From contig NC_135358.1 of assembly GCF_051622035.1 (NCBI RefSeq), forward strand, positions 1,366,501-1,430,500: a stretch of DNA of 64,000 nucleotides, given 5' to 3'. Each line of letters begins with the position of its first letter. Position 1 is the first letter of the stretch. The notes beneath the pieces were generated by a model. That model was given only the letters and a program-made list of their open reading frames with translations. It did not search any database and had not been told where the DNA came from. The translations under genes were made by a program, and so were the position numbers. This stretch comes from Arctopsyche grandis. Lineage: Eukaryota > Arthropoda > Insecta > Trichoptera > Hydropsychidae. Below, piece by piece: positions 1 through 12,876 of this stretch.

Positions 1-1037
1 AGGCTATTGCCAGATATTTCATACACTAGATATGTGCCACAGACCTCTTTAATCCTTTATTTATACGCTTAGCATACAAATTATGAATTTCTAATATTAT
101 TTTTATTAATTTATTATGCACCCAAAGAAAAAAAACTCAAACCCAGAGACCGGATACGACTAGCTGAATCCGGATCGTAAGGGTGACAACCCTATTCATT
201 TACCAAAGTACGTCTGGATTTCCTGAATTGTTATCTCCCTTGTGACACATCGGAAAATACGAATTCGAATATTTTACAGAAATATCCATGCCAAGTTCAA
301 TAATAAAAAAAAATCATCGATACCTATAAAAAATTGAGTCACCCCGCATATGAATCGTTCATGTCGTGTTGTAAAACGCTGCATGATTAAGTTATTCTTC
401 AGAAAAATATGTCGAGTACGTTTGCTATTGTGAATTAGACTTTAACAATGGCATTGATAAGGTATACAAATAAATAGGCACCTGGATTATACATATATGA
501 TTGTGATCATCATGTGACTCGTACATCTTTTATTTTTTTATAATTTATCGTATATATGTATATGTATCATATATATCAAACAAGTGATATGTGTTTGAAA
601 TAAGTTGTGTTGTATCTGATTTTAAAAAATAACAACTTTTTGCAGCCGACACACACACACCTGGGTTCAAATTCTATTACAACTGAAATTCAAATTCTAT
701 TACAACAGTATCCGAAAATTAAATGACACAAACCTCACTTAGGTATGGCTCACTTGCGCGAGTTGAATACAAGGGTAGTTCCCTTTGAGGTTATACCTTT
801 TGTATCCTGTTCATGGCCTGTGCTTAAAATACTGGAATGTTTCCACGGCACACAAAAAGTACCATTGTCGTTTTGTGTTTCGTAGATCATATTTTGCAAA
901 TGCTATGATTTTTTAAAATTTCTAATTAAATTAACAGAATTTGTTCTAAATAAATTATTCACATATAGATACATATACGTATACAATATTTTGATACAAA
1001 TTTTCGTAGTATAATAACGTAGTATAGTATAATATTT
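1..1037. other. AT-rich intergenic flank, no gene seen
   Basis: No supported ORF, RNA gene or recognisable transposon protein. Around 645-710 there is a short CA run, followed by two nearby copies of an 'aaattctattacaac' motif, which may be a decayed repeat. The rest is low-complexity AT sequence downstream of the giant peritrophin gene. Confidence 0.5.
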
Positions 1038-1043
1038 TTTATT
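1038..1043 (-). terminator. candidate poly(A) signal of the giant peritrophin gene
   Basis: Reads AATAAA on the minus strand, about 118 nt downstream of the stop codon at 1161-1163. It is the first canonical hexamer I see there. In AT-rich DNA this motif is common by chance, so transcript data are needed to fix the cleavage site. Confidence 0.35.
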
Positions 1044-1160
1044 TTGGAAATCCTTAATGTTATTACATTTAATAAACCATAATTAATTAAATACTCATCT
1101 ATTGAGCTTAAGTTTAGTATATTTTGTTGTAATGTGATTACTGGATACTTTTGGGTTCGA

Positions 1161-4100
1161 TTAGGCTAGGCATCCCGCAACAGATGGGCGATCGCAAACT
1201 TTTTTGACGGGATTGAAATGAAGGCCAGCAGGACAGTCTCGGCAGATTGGGGGCAACTTTTCAGTCACGCAGTAGTAGAAAAGTCCACAGTCGTCTGGAT
1301 GAGATAGTAAACTGTCTTCAGGAATGGTTTCAGCACATGAAACTATTGTAATGCTGTTCCATATACATCTCAGAGAAATTTCGTCGTTGTGAGGGGTCAC
1401 CACTTGCTCGCGACTCGACTCTACCGTTTTAACCCCAGCATTTGTCTTGGTGGCAATGTGATGAGCATATACTACTGAGTTCGAGTAGGCAAGGCATTTC
1501 GCAGCTGATGGGTTATCACACACTTTTTTAACGGGGTTGAAATGAAGTCCAGCAGGACAGTCTCGGCAGATTGGGAGCAACGTTTCAGTCACGCAGTAGT
1601 AGAAGAGTCCGCAATCATCTGGATGAGATAGCAAATTGTCTTCCGGAATGGTTTCGGCACATGAAACCGTTGTAATGCTGTTCCTTATACATCTCTGAGA
1701 GATTTCACTCTCGTGGGGAGTGACTAGTTGTTGAAGAATCGACTCCAACATTGTAATCCCAGCATTTAACTTGGTGGCAATGTGATTGGCATACCTTTTT
1801 GGGTTCGAGTAGGCTAGGCATCCCGCTACCGATGGGCTATCGCACACTTTCCTGACGGGGTTGAAATGAAGCCCGCCAGGACAGTCTCTGCAAATTGGGG
1901 CCAGCGTTTCACTCACGCAGTAGTAGAAGAGTCCACAGTCGTCTGGATGGGCCAAAATCCTGTCGGCAGGAATGGTTTCGGCACACGAAACTGTTGTAAT
2001 GTTGTTCTTTATACACCTCTCGGAAATATGGTCTTCGTGAAGAATGACTTCTTGTTGATGACTGGACTCCACCGTTGTAATCCCAGCATTAATCTTGGTG
2101 GAAATGTGGTCTTCGTGAGGAGTAAATACTTGTTGAAGACTCGACTCCACCGTTGTAATCCCAGCATTCATCTTGGAGGCAATCTGATTGACATGCACTT
2201 CTGGGATCGAGTAGACTAGGCATCCCGCAGCCGATGGGTTATCGCACACTTTACTGACGGGGTTGAAATGAAGACCGCCGGGACAGTCTCTGCAAATTGG
2301 GGCCAACGTTTGACTCACGCAGTAGTAGAAGAGTCCACAGTCATCTGGATGTGCTAAAATCCTGTCGGCAGGAATGGTTTCCGCACATGAAACTGTTGTA
2401 ATGTTGTTCTTTATACACCTCTCGGAAATATGGTCTTCATAATGAGTAAATACTTGTTGAAGACTTGACTCCGCCATTGTAATCCCAGCATTCTTCTTGG
2501 TGGAAATGTGGTCTTCGTGAGGAGTTAATACTTGTTGAAGACTCGACTCCGCCGTTGTAATCCCAGCATTCATCTTGGTGGCAATGTGATTGACATGCAC
2601 TTCTGGGTTCAAGTAGACTAGGCATCCCGCAGCCGATGGGTTATCGCACACTTTCCTGACGGGGTTGAAATGAAGACCGCCGGGACAGTCTCTGCAAATT
2701 GGGGCCAACGTTTCACTCACGCAGTAGTAGAAGAGTCCACAGTCGTCTGGATGTGCCAAAATCCTGTCGGCAGGAATGGTTTCGGCACACGAAACTGTTG
2801 TAATGTTGTTCTTTATACACCTTTCGGAAATATGGTCTTCGTGAAGAATGACTTCTTGTTGATGACTAGACTCCGCCGTTGTAATCCCAGCATTAATCTT
2901 GGTGGAAATGTGGTCTTCGTGAGGTGTAAATACTTGTTGAAGACTCGACTCCGCCTTTGTAATCTCAGCATTTATCTCGGTGGCAATGTGATTGACATTC
3001 ACTTCTGGGTTCGAGTAGGCTAGGCATCCCGCTACCGATGGGTGATCGCACACTTTCCTGATGGGGTTGAAATGAAGACCGCCGGGACAGTCTCTGCAAA
3101 TTGGGGCCAACGTTTCACTCACGCAGTAGTAGAAGAGTCCACAGTCGTCTGGATGTGCTAAAATCCTGTCGGCAGGAATGGTTTCGGCACACGAAACTGT
3201 TGTAATGTTGTTCTTTATACACCTTTCGGAAATATGGTCTTCATAATGAGTAAATACTTGTTGAAGACTTGACTCCGCCATTGTAATCCCAGCATTCTTC
3301 TTGGTGGAAATGTGGTCTTCGTGAGGAGTAAATACTTGTTGAAGACTTGACTCCGCCGTTGTAATCCCAGCATTCATCTTGGTGGCAATGTTATTGACAT
3401 GCACTTCTGGGTTCGAGTAGACTAGGCATCCCGCAGCCGATGGGATATCGCACACTTTCCTGACGGGGTTGAAATGAAGACCGCCAGGACAGTCTCTGCA
3501 AATTGGGGCCAGCGTTTCACTCACGCAGTAGTAGAAGAGTCCACAGTCGTCTGGATGGGCCAAAATCCTGTCGGCAGGAATGGTTTCGGCACACGAAACT
3601 GTTGTAATGTTGTTCTTTATACACCTCTCGGAAATATGGTCTTCGTGAAGAATGACTTCTTGTTGATGACTGGACTCCACCGTTGTAATCCCAGCATTAA
3701 TCTTGGTGGAAATGTGGTCTTCGTGAAGAGTGACTTCTTGTTGATGACTCGACTGCGCCGTTGTAATCCCAGCATTCATCTTGGTGGCAATGTGATTGAC
3801 ATGCACTTCTGGGTTCGAGTAGACTAGGCATCCCGCAGCCGATGGGTTATCGCACACTTTCCTGACGGGGTTGAAATGAAGACCGCCGGGACAGTCTCTG
3901 CAAATTGGGGCCAACGTTTCACTCACGCAGTAGTAGAAGAGTCCACAGTCGTCTGGATGTGCCAAAATCCTGTCGGCAGGAATGGTTTCGGCACACGAAA
4001 CTGTTGTAATGTTGTTCTTTATACACCTTTCGGAAATATGGTCTTCGTGAAGAATGACTTCTTGTTGATGACTAGACTCCGCCGTTGTAATCCCAGCATT

Positions 4101-7100
4101 CTTCTTGGTGGAAATGTGGTCTTCGTGAGGAGTAAATACTTGTTGAAGACTAAACTCCGCCGTTGTAATCCCAGCATTCATCTTGGGGGCAATGTGATTG
4201 ACATGCACTTCTGGGTTCGAGTAGACTAGGCATCCCGCAGCCGATGGGTTATCGCACACTTTCCTGACGGGGTTGAAATGAAGACCGCCGGGACAGTCTC
4301 TGCAAATTGGGGCCAACGTTTCACTCACGCAGTAGTAGAAGAGTCCACAGTCGTCTGGATGCGCTAAAATCCTGTCGGCAGGAATGGTTTCCGCACATGA
4401 AACTGTTGTAATGTTGTTCTTTATACACCTCTCGGAAATATGGTCTTCATAATGAGTAAATACTTGTTGAAGACTTGACTCCGCCATTGTAATCCCAGCA
4501 TTCTTCTTGGTGGAAATGTGGTCTTCGTGAGGAGTTAATACTTGTTGAAGACTCGACTCCGCCGTTGTAATCCCAGCATTCATCTTGGTGGCAATATGAT
4601 TGACATGCACTTCTGGGTTCGAGTAGACTAGGCATCCCGCAGCCGATGGGTTATCGCACACTTTCCTGACGGGGTTGAAATGAAGACCGCCGGGACAGTC
4701 TCTGCAAATTGGGGCCAACGTTTCACTCACGCAGTAGTAGAAGAGTCCACAGTCGTCTGGATGTGCCAAAATCCTGTCGGCAGGAATGGTTTCGGCACAC
4801 GAAACTGTTGTAATGTTGTTCTTTATACACCTTTCGGAAATATGGTCTTCGTGAAGAATGACTTCTTGTTGATGACTAGACTCCGCCGTTGTAATCCCAG
4901 CATTAATCTTGGTGGAAATGTGGTCTTCGTGAGGTGTAAATACTTGTTGAAGACTCGACTCCGCCTTTGTAATCTCAGCATTTATCTTGGTGGCAATGTG
5001 ATTGACATTCACTTCTGGGTTCGAGTAGGCTAGGCATCCCGCTACCGATGGGTGATCGCACACTTTCCTGATGGGGTTGAAATGAAGACCGCCGGGACAG
5101 TCTCTGCAAATTGGGGCCAACGTTTCACTCACGCAGTAGTAGAAGAGTCCACAGTCGTCTGGATGTGCTAAAATCCTGTCGGCAGGAATGGTTTCGGCAC
5201 ACGAAACTGTTGTAATGTTGTTCTTTATACACCTTTCGGAAATATGGTCTTCATAATGAGTAAATACTTGTTGAAGACTTGACTCCGCCATTGTAATCCC
5301 AGCATTCTTCTTGGTGGAAATGTGGTCTTCGTGAGGAGTAAATACTTGTTGAAGACTTGACTCCGCCGTTGTAATCCCAGCATTCATCTTGGTGGCAATG
5401 TTATTGACATGCACTTCTGGGTTCGAGTAGACTAGGCATCCCGCAGCCGATGGGATATCGCACACTTTCCTGACGGGGTTGAAATGAAGACCGCCAGGAC
5501 AGTCTCTGCAAATTGGGGCCAGCGTTTCACTCACGCAGTAGTAGAAGAGTCCACAGTCGTCTGGATGGGCCAAAATCCTGTCGGCAGGAATGGTTTCGGC
5601 ACACGAAACTGTTGTAATGTTGTTCTTTATACACCTCTCGGAAATATGGTCTTCGTGAAGAATGACTTCTTGTTGATGACTGGACTCCACCGTTGTAATC
5701 CCAGCATTAATCTTGGTGGAAATGTGGTCTTCGTGAAGAGTGACTTCTTGTTGATGACTCGACTGCGCCGTTGTAATCCCAGCATTCATCTTGGTGGCAA
5801 TGTGATTGACATGCACTTCTGGGTTCGAGTAGACTAGGCATCCCGCAGCCGATGGGTTATCGCACACTTTCCTGACGGGGTTGAAATGAAGACCGCCGGG
5901 ACAGTCTCTGCAAATTGGGGCCAACGTTTCACTCACGCAGTAGTAGAAGAGTCCACAGTCGTCTGGATGCGCTAAAATCCTGTCGGCAGGAATGGTTTCC
6001 GCACATGAAACTGTTGTAATGTTGTTCTTTATACACCTCTCGGAAATATGGTCTTCATAATGAGTAAATACTTGTTGAAGACTTGACTCCGCCATTGTAA
6101 TCCCAGCATTCTTCTTGGTGGAAATGTGGTCTTCGTGAGGAGTTAATACTTGTTGAAGACTCGACTCCGCCGTTGTAATCCCAGCATTCATCTTGGTGGC
6201 AATGTGATTGACATGCACTTCTGGGTTCGAGTAGACTAGGCATCCCGCAGCCGATGGGTTATCGCACACTTTCCTGACGGGGTTGAAATGAAGACCGCCG
6301 GGACAGTCTCTGCAAATTGGGGCCAACGTTTCACTCACGCAGTAGTAGAAGAGTCCACAGTCGTCTGGATGTGCCAAAATCCTGTCGGCAGGAATGGTTT
6401 CGGCACACGAAACTGTTGTAATGTTGTTCTTTATACACCTTTCGGAAATATGGTCTTCGTGAAGAATGACTTCTTGTTGATGACTAGACTCCGCCGTTGT
6501 AATCCCAGCATTAATCTTGGTGGAAATGTGGTCTTCGTGAGGTGTAAATACTTGTTGAAGACTCGACTCCGCCTTTGTAATCTCAGCATTTATCTTGGTG
6601 GCAATGTGATTGACATTCACTTCTGGGTTCGAGTAGGCTAGGCATCCCGCTACCGATGGGTGATCGCACACTTTCCTGATGGGGTTGAAATGAAGACCGC
6701 CGGGACAGTCTCTGCAAATTGGGGCCAACGTTTCACTCACGCAGTAGTAGAAGAGTCCACAGTCGTCTGGATGTGCTAAAATCCTGTCGGCAGGAATGGT
6801 TTCGGCACACGAAACTGTTGTAATGTTGTTCTTTATACACCTTTCGGAAATATGGTCTTCATAATGAGTAAATACTTGTTGAAGACTTGACTCCGCCATT
6901 GTAATCCCAGCATTCTTCTTGGTGGAAATGTGGTCTTCGTGAGGAGTAAATACTTGTTGAAGACTTGACTCCGCCGTTGTAATCCCAGCATTCATCTTGG
7001 TGGCAATGTTATTGACATGCACTTCTGGGTTCGAGTAGACTAGGCATCCCGCAGCCGATGGGATATCGCACACTTTCCTGACGGGGTTGAAATGAAGACC

Positions 7101-10100
7101 GCCAGGACAGTCTCTGCAAATTGGGGCCAGCGTTTCACTCACGCAGTAGTAGAAGAGTCCACAGTCGTCTGGATGGGCCAAAATCCTGTCGGCAGGAATG
7201 GTTTCGGCACACGAAACTGTTGTAATGTTGTTCTTTATACACCTCTCGGAAATATGGTCTTCGTGAAGAATGACTTCTTGTTGATGACTGGACTCCACCG
7301 TTGTAATCCCAGCATTAATCTTGGTGGAAATGTGGTCTTCGTGAAGAGTGACTTCTTGTTGATGACTCGACTGCGCCGTTGTAATCCCAGCATTCATCTT
7401 GGTGGCAATGTGATTGACATGCACTTCTGGGTTCGAGTAGACTAGGCATCCCGCAGCCGATGGGTTATCGCACACTTTCCTGACGGGGTTGAAATGAAGA
7501 CCGCCGGGACAGTCTCTGCAAATTGGGGCCAACGTTTCACTCACGCAGTAGTAGAAGAGTCCACAGTCGTCTGGATGTGCCAAAATCCTGTCGGCAGGAA
7601 TGGTTTCGGCACACGAAACTGTTGTAATGTTGTTCTTTATACACCTTTCGGAAATATGGTCTTCGTGAAGAATGACTTCTTGTTGATGACTAGACTCCGC
7701 CGTTGTAATCCCAGCATTCTTCTTGGTGGAAATGTGGTCTTCGTGAGGAGTAAATACTTGTTGAAGACTAAACTCCGCCGTTGTAATCCCAGCATTCATC
7801 TTGGGGGCAATGTGATTGACATGCACTTCTGGGTTCGAGTAGACTAGGCATCCCGCAGCCGATGGGTTATCGCACACTTTCCTGACGGGGTTGAAATGAA
7901 GACCGCCGGGACAGTCTCTGCAAATTGGGGCCAACGTTTCACTCACGCAGTAGTAGAAGAGTCCACAGTCGTCTGGATGCGCTAAAATCCTGTCGGCAGG
8001 AATGGTTTCCGCACATGAAACTGTTGTAATGTTGTTCTTTATACACCTCTCGGAAATATGGTCTTCATAATGAGTAAATACTTGTTGAAGACTTGACTCC
8101 GCCATTGTAATCCCAGCATTCTTCTTGGTGGAAATGTGGTCTTCGTGAGGAGTTAATACTTGTTGAAGACTCGACTCCGCCGTTGTAATCCCAGCATTCA
8201 TCTTGGTGGCAATGTGATTGACATGCACTTCTGGGTTCGAGTAGACTAGGCATCCCGCAGCCGATGGGTTATCGCACACTTTCCTGACGGGGTTGAAATG
8301 AAGACCGCCGGGACAGTCTCTGCAAATTGGGGCCAACGTTTCACTCACGCAGTAGTAGAAGAGTCCACAGTCGTCTGGATGTGCCAAAATCCTGTCGGCA
8401 GGAATGGTTTCGGCACACGAAACTGTTGTAATGTTGTTCTTTATACACCTTTCGGAAATATGGTCTTCGTGTAGAATGACTTCTTGTTGATGACTAGACT
8501 CCGCCGTTGTAATCCCAGCATTAATCTTGGTGGAAATGTGGTCTTCGTGAGGTGTAAATACTTGTTGAAGACTCGACTCCGCCTTTGTAATCTCAGCATT
8601 TATCTTGGTGGCAATGTGATTGACATTCACTTCTGGGTTCGAGTAGGCTAGGCATCCCGCTACCGATGGGTGATCGCACACTTTCCTGATGGGGTTGAAA
8701 TGAAGACCGCCGGGACAGTCTCTGCAAATTGGGGCCAACGTTTCACTCACGCAGTAGTAGAAGAGTCCACAGTCGTCTGGATGTGCTAAAATCCTGTCGG
8801 CAGGAATGGTTTCGGCACACGAAACTGTTGTAATGTTGTTCTTTATACACCTTTCGGAAATATGGTCTTCATAATGAGTAAATACTTGTTGAAGACTTGA
8901 CTCCGCCATTGTAATCCCAGCATTCTTCTTGGTGGAAATGTGGTCTTCGTGAGGAGTAAATACTTGTTGAAGACTTGACTCCGCCGTTGTAATCCCAGCA
9001 TTCATCTTGGTGGCAATGTTATTGACATGCACTTCTGGGTTCGAGTAGACTAGGCATCCCGCAGCCGATGGGATATCGCACACTTTCCTGACGGGGTTGA
9101 AATGAAGACCGCCAGGACAGTCTCTGCAAATTGGGGCCAGCGTTTCACTCACGCAGTAGTAGAAGAGTCCACAGTCGTCTGGATGGGCCAAAATCCTGTC
9201 GGCAGGAATGGTTTCGGCACACGAAACTGTTGTAATGTTGTTCTTTATACACCTCTCGGAAATATGGTCTTCGTGAAGAATGACTTCTTGTTGATGACTG
9301 GACTCCACCGTTGTAATCCCAGCATTAATCTTGGTGGAAATGTGGTCTTCGTGAAGAGTGACTTCTTGTTGATGACTCGACTGCGCCGTTGTAATCCCAG
9401 CATTCATCTTGGTGGCAATGTGATTGACATGCACTTCTGGGTTCGAGTAGACTAGGCATCCCGCAGCCGATGGGTTATCGCACACTTTCCTGACGGGGTT
9501 GAAATGAAGCCCGCCAGGACAGTCTCTGCAAATTGGGGCCAGCGTTTCACTCACGCAATAGTAGAAGAGTTCACAGTCGTCTGGATGGGCTAAAATCCTG
9601 TCGGCAGGAATGGTTTCGGCACATGAAACTGTTGTTATGTTGTTCTTCATACACTTCTCGGAAATATGGTCTTCGTGAAGAATGACTTCTTGTTGATGAC
9701 TAGACTCCGCCGTTGTAATCCCAGCATTCTTCTTGGTGGAAATGTGGTCTTCGTGAGGAGTTAATACTTGTTGAAGACTCGACTCCGCCGTTTTAATCCC
9801 AGCATTCTTCTTGGTGGCAATGTGATTGACATTCACTTCTTGGTTCGAGTAGGCTAGGCATCCTGCTACCGATGGGTGATCGCACACTTTCCTGATGGGG
9901 TTGAAATGAAGACCGCCAGGGCAGTCTCTGCAATTTGGGGCCAGCGTTTCACTCACGCAGTAGTAGAAGAGTCCGCAGTCGTCTGGATGAGATATTAAAT
10001 TGTCTTCGGGAATTATTTTGGAACACGAAACTGTTGTAATGCTGTTTTTTATACATCTTCGAGATATTTTCCTCTCACGAAGAGAGAATCCTTGTACGTG

Positions 10101-10493
10101 GTTTGACTCAATAACGGTTGTAGTATTATCATTTATCTTGTTGCCACGATGAATTTTGAAAATGTTCGTGCTTGAGAATGCTAAGCATCCAGCAACTGAT
10201 GCGTGATCGCAAACTTTTTTGACGGGATTGAAATGAAGACCAGCTGGACAGTCTCTGTAGAATGGAGACCAAGTTAATAAATGTCAGTTGGTGAATTGTG
10301 ATAAAAATAATAATTTTTAATACCTGATATATGAATTGCCAATGAAACAGGCAATATACTTTCCACAATCGTTGGCTATCGGTAGAAGGGTAACACTTCT
10401 TTCACTGCATTTTTTCTGAGAGCAGTCATTTGTTTCAGTCGCACGCAGTCCGACACAGACCAGAGCAACGACAAATTGATGGCTTATTGCCAT
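1161..10493 (-). CDS. giant secreted multi-domain peritrophin-A (chitin-binding type 2) protein, 3087 aa
   Basis: Two exons, 10493-10324 (170 nt) and 10254-1161, with a 69-bp GT-AG intron. The joined length is 9264 nt, exactly 3088 codons including the stop. Exon 1 starts MAISHQFVVALVCVGL, a clear signal peptide, so the product is secreted. The intron splits the first domain (phase 2). I count about 24 peritrophin-A/CBM14 domains: one split N-terminal domain, 21 at 402-bp spacing and two or three C-terminal ones at 324-bp spacing. Typical spacing is C-x15-C-x5-C-x11-C-x12-C-x7-C, with two further cysteines per domain. CBM14 domains bind chitin, so a peritrophic-matrix or cuticle role is likely, with repeated domains acting as a multivalent chitin cross-linker. 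Domains are joined by a roughly 26-aa linker, doubled in the array, carrying an HEDHIS motif. Few known peritrophins approach this size. Array length could be affected by assembly. Chitin binding is inferred from the family; tissue is unknown. Confidence 0.9.
2286..9521 (-). repeat. coding higher-order repeat: 18 units of 402 bp as two 9-unit (3618-bp) blocks
   Basis: Each 402-bp unit encodes one chitin-binding domain plus a doubled linker. By residue differences at shared positions I sort units, in coding order, into types B C D E F B C D E, then again B C D E F B C D E. The whole pattern is offset by exactly 3618 bp: the same antisense open frames recur at 3474/7092, 3876/7494 and 2670/6288. 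By eye the blocks differ at only a few bases (for example IATK versus IATE, and YSNP versus YLNP). Inside each block, BCDE is itself duplicated, with unit F between. This points to repeated unequal exchange of 4-, 5- and 9-unit blocks. The unit border is arbitrary, so the block ends are approximate. Confidence 0.85.
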
Positions 10494-10554
10494 ATTGTAT
10501 TCACACTTGAATGTTTTGTCAAGTAGGTATGTCGATTTCGAAGAGAGTGCTCAA

Positions 10555-10562
10555 GTTTATAC
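10555..10562 (-). promoter_or_regulatory. TATA box of the giant peritrophin gene
   Basis: Reads GTATAAAC on the minus strand, about 62-70 nt upstream of the ATG at 10493-10491. A start site about 30 nt downstream would give a short 5' UTR. The paralogous gene downstream has a similar motif at almost the same distance, which supports a shared TATA-type promoter. Confidence 0.6.
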
Positions 10563-10884
10563 TCTTGAATGTGTCTTATAAATGTGCCATCAGATTTTAA
10601 ACCAAATAGTTTTTATTCTGTTGTGATGCCCCTTCCATAATTATTCATAAGTGTTTGAGAATGATTATTCAAGTTAAATTGATATACATCTACGAATTTT
10701 CTAACGGTCGTGTTTCCAATGTCATTCATTATGATCATCAACTTCTCATTTGTCTGTCATTATGACTATCGCATGATTGATTGACATCAGTTTATTATTA
10801 TCAGGATATATATATATATATATTAATAATGATCATTAAAAAATATCAGATGATAGATAAAATAACTAATTATTGAGAATCCAA
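10563..10884. other. upstream region of the giant peritrophin gene
   Basis: AT-rich, with an (AT)n run near 10,806-10,823. No ORF or repeat recognised. It presumably holds proximal regulatory sequence for the minus-strand gene. Confidence 0.35.
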
Positions 10885-12480
10885 GAATAACGAAAATATC
10901 CCGGAAATTTTATAACTAGAGAATTCAGTCCCGGGCATTTTTCGATACCTAAGAATCTCGGGATTAGTGAACGTAATTCTGAAAAACTCGGGATTGATAA
11001 TTTATTTTTAAATAATGACATCCAACGGAATTCTATACGACTCTATCGTATCTATGTTTTGTGGTTTCAATTTTGATTGAATCCAAATCCCATAAAAATC
11101 ACTCAACGCCATTTTCTCGCTTTGCAATTATTTTAATGCCCGTGATGTCTCAACAATGACATTAATTTTGATCCATTTATGTTTTGGAAAATAGTACTCC
11201 ATATTGTTTTCAACTATTTTTGAACAAAATTCTTTACATAACAATAAAAAGTTTAACATATTGAAAGTGCTATTCCATCTAGTAATACAGTCTTTTAAGG
11301 GTTTTTTAGTATCATTTTCGTTAAATTTCATAATAAGATAGGGTATTCTTAACTTTTTAACCAACTCGCGAGTTTCACATATAATTGTATTTAAATCGGA
11401 ATCGTTAATAGAATCTTTTATTGCAAATTGTAAAGTATGTGCCACAAATTTTATTCCGATGAGATGAGGAAAAGATCAGTTCTCAATGGAAGGTAGGATA
11501 TTTGCTTCACAATCTCTTTCATATCTATAAGTATATTCTGTAATATATATTCTCGTTTTCTTCATCTATTTCGGTTTCTAACAAGTTGACAAATTTGATC
11601 ATATTAGTTACATTATCTGTTGTAACACAGTAGAATTGTTTGATATCGATATTATATTTTCTAAAAGTTTCAAAAACATATTTTTAATATACATTCCTAT
11701 ATGTTTTCCTATATGTAAAAAAAAATATCAGTTCGGTTTTTTGTTCCGGCAAAAATAACGGCTTGTCCATTTTTCGTTTTTTGGTTCTTTCAATGATAAA
11801 TCGAGCATAACCTCTAAATTATGAGTGTGTTTTCTAAAAGTTTTATTGAAGTTTCAAAATCTTTAAAATTAGCCGTAGAAGCAACTAGTGATCAGCCAAC
11901 ATAATTTTATTATAAAGTTTCAAGCAATTGACCGAACTTATATCTGGCATGAAATGGTAATTTCTCTAAAAATAAAAACACGTAGAAAATCGAAGTCGAG
12001 AAAATTTCACTGATACACTTAAGTATGTATAAAATTCTCAATAATTTAATGACAGTAAAACTGAGATCATGTTTTCGACAAAAATTAGTCAAACAACATA
12101 TAAGAGAGAGACAATTAAAAAAATACTTGAAAGATTAGCTGAAGAGCACGAATAAGATACGTTATCAGAGCAACACCACACGTCACATTTAGCATTATCT
12201 CCAACAGAGTTATTTCACACGAATCCTTACAAATTGAAGAAATGACAATGCAGCAGTTAAACTAAGTTAAAATATTATTTCTCACTTTCACATAATTATT
12301 TACACTATTAGACCTTGCATGTATTTCTAAGATTATACACATATAAGATTTAAAATAAATGTTGGATTAAATTGTATACATAAGCTGTTGAAAATAATCA
12401 CAATTCCGGGATTGGTTCCGGGATCTCGGGATCGTCCAATTGTAATCCCGAAATCCCGGGTACGAAATTTTAGCTCGGTA
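10885..12480 (-). mobile_element. decayed hAT-type DNA transposon
   Basis: Both ends are studded with CCCGGGATT-like motifs in opposite orientation (about 10,890-11,000 and 12,405-12,470). This resembles subterminal inverted repeats and is unlike the AT-rich surroundings. Between them lies a minus-strand transposase remnant. I could not define exact termini or a target-site duplication, so the borders are approximate. The element separates the two peritrophin genes. Confidence 0.55.
11128..11463 (-). pseudogene. hAT transposase fragment
   Basis: The minus-strand reading GIKFVAHTLQFAIKD, followed after about 45 residues by DCITRWNSTFNMLNF, matches the conserved hAT pattern (C/VAHTLQ block and TRWNST block of the RNase-H-like region). 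The frame is short (about 110 aa) and stops lie on both sides. The N-terminal zinc finger and C-terminal dimerisation block are not intact, so it cannot make a working transposase. A neighbouring open piece at 11910-12092 may be further remnant but shows no motif. Confidence 0.7.
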
Positions 12481-12817
12481 ATGGATAGTTAGGACCACTC
12501 CAATAAGAAAATAAACGCTACAATAGTATAATTTTTTAAAATTCAGAATTTAAGTCATATGGGTGCGTTTAAATTTTATGATTTAAAAAAATTCGAAGAA
12601 TTTAATTAAATTAAAAATTGGAAATAATTTTAATGTGGATGGATCGTAAAGGTTGAAAAATAAAAATTCTTTTGTTGGTTCAAAATGTTTATTTTTATAC
12701 TTGAGTTTATTTTTATACTTTAAGATACAATCTGATGAAATCATCAATTCATTATTGATTAATTATTTAATTATTATAAATTAAAATTATAGTCTTAAAT
12801 CGAAAGACCCTCAAACT

Positions 12818-12823
12818 TTTATT
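12818..12823 (-). terminator. candidate poly(A) signal of the five-domain peritrophin gene
   Basis: AATAAA on the minus strand, about 54 nt downstream of the stop codon at 12,877-12,879. Position is plausible; the hexamer is frequent in AT-rich sequence, so this is tentative. Confidence 0.4.
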
Positions 12824-12876
12824 ATGTTTTAAATTTATAAAACTGCAAAATTATTCCATCATTTAAAATACTTGAT

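Noticed and set aside
1866..9455. Repeated plus-strand 117-codon open frames within the peritrophin array
   Set aside because: They are antisense shadows of the 402-bp coding repeat. They recur with its period, have no domain, start context or stop conservation of their own.
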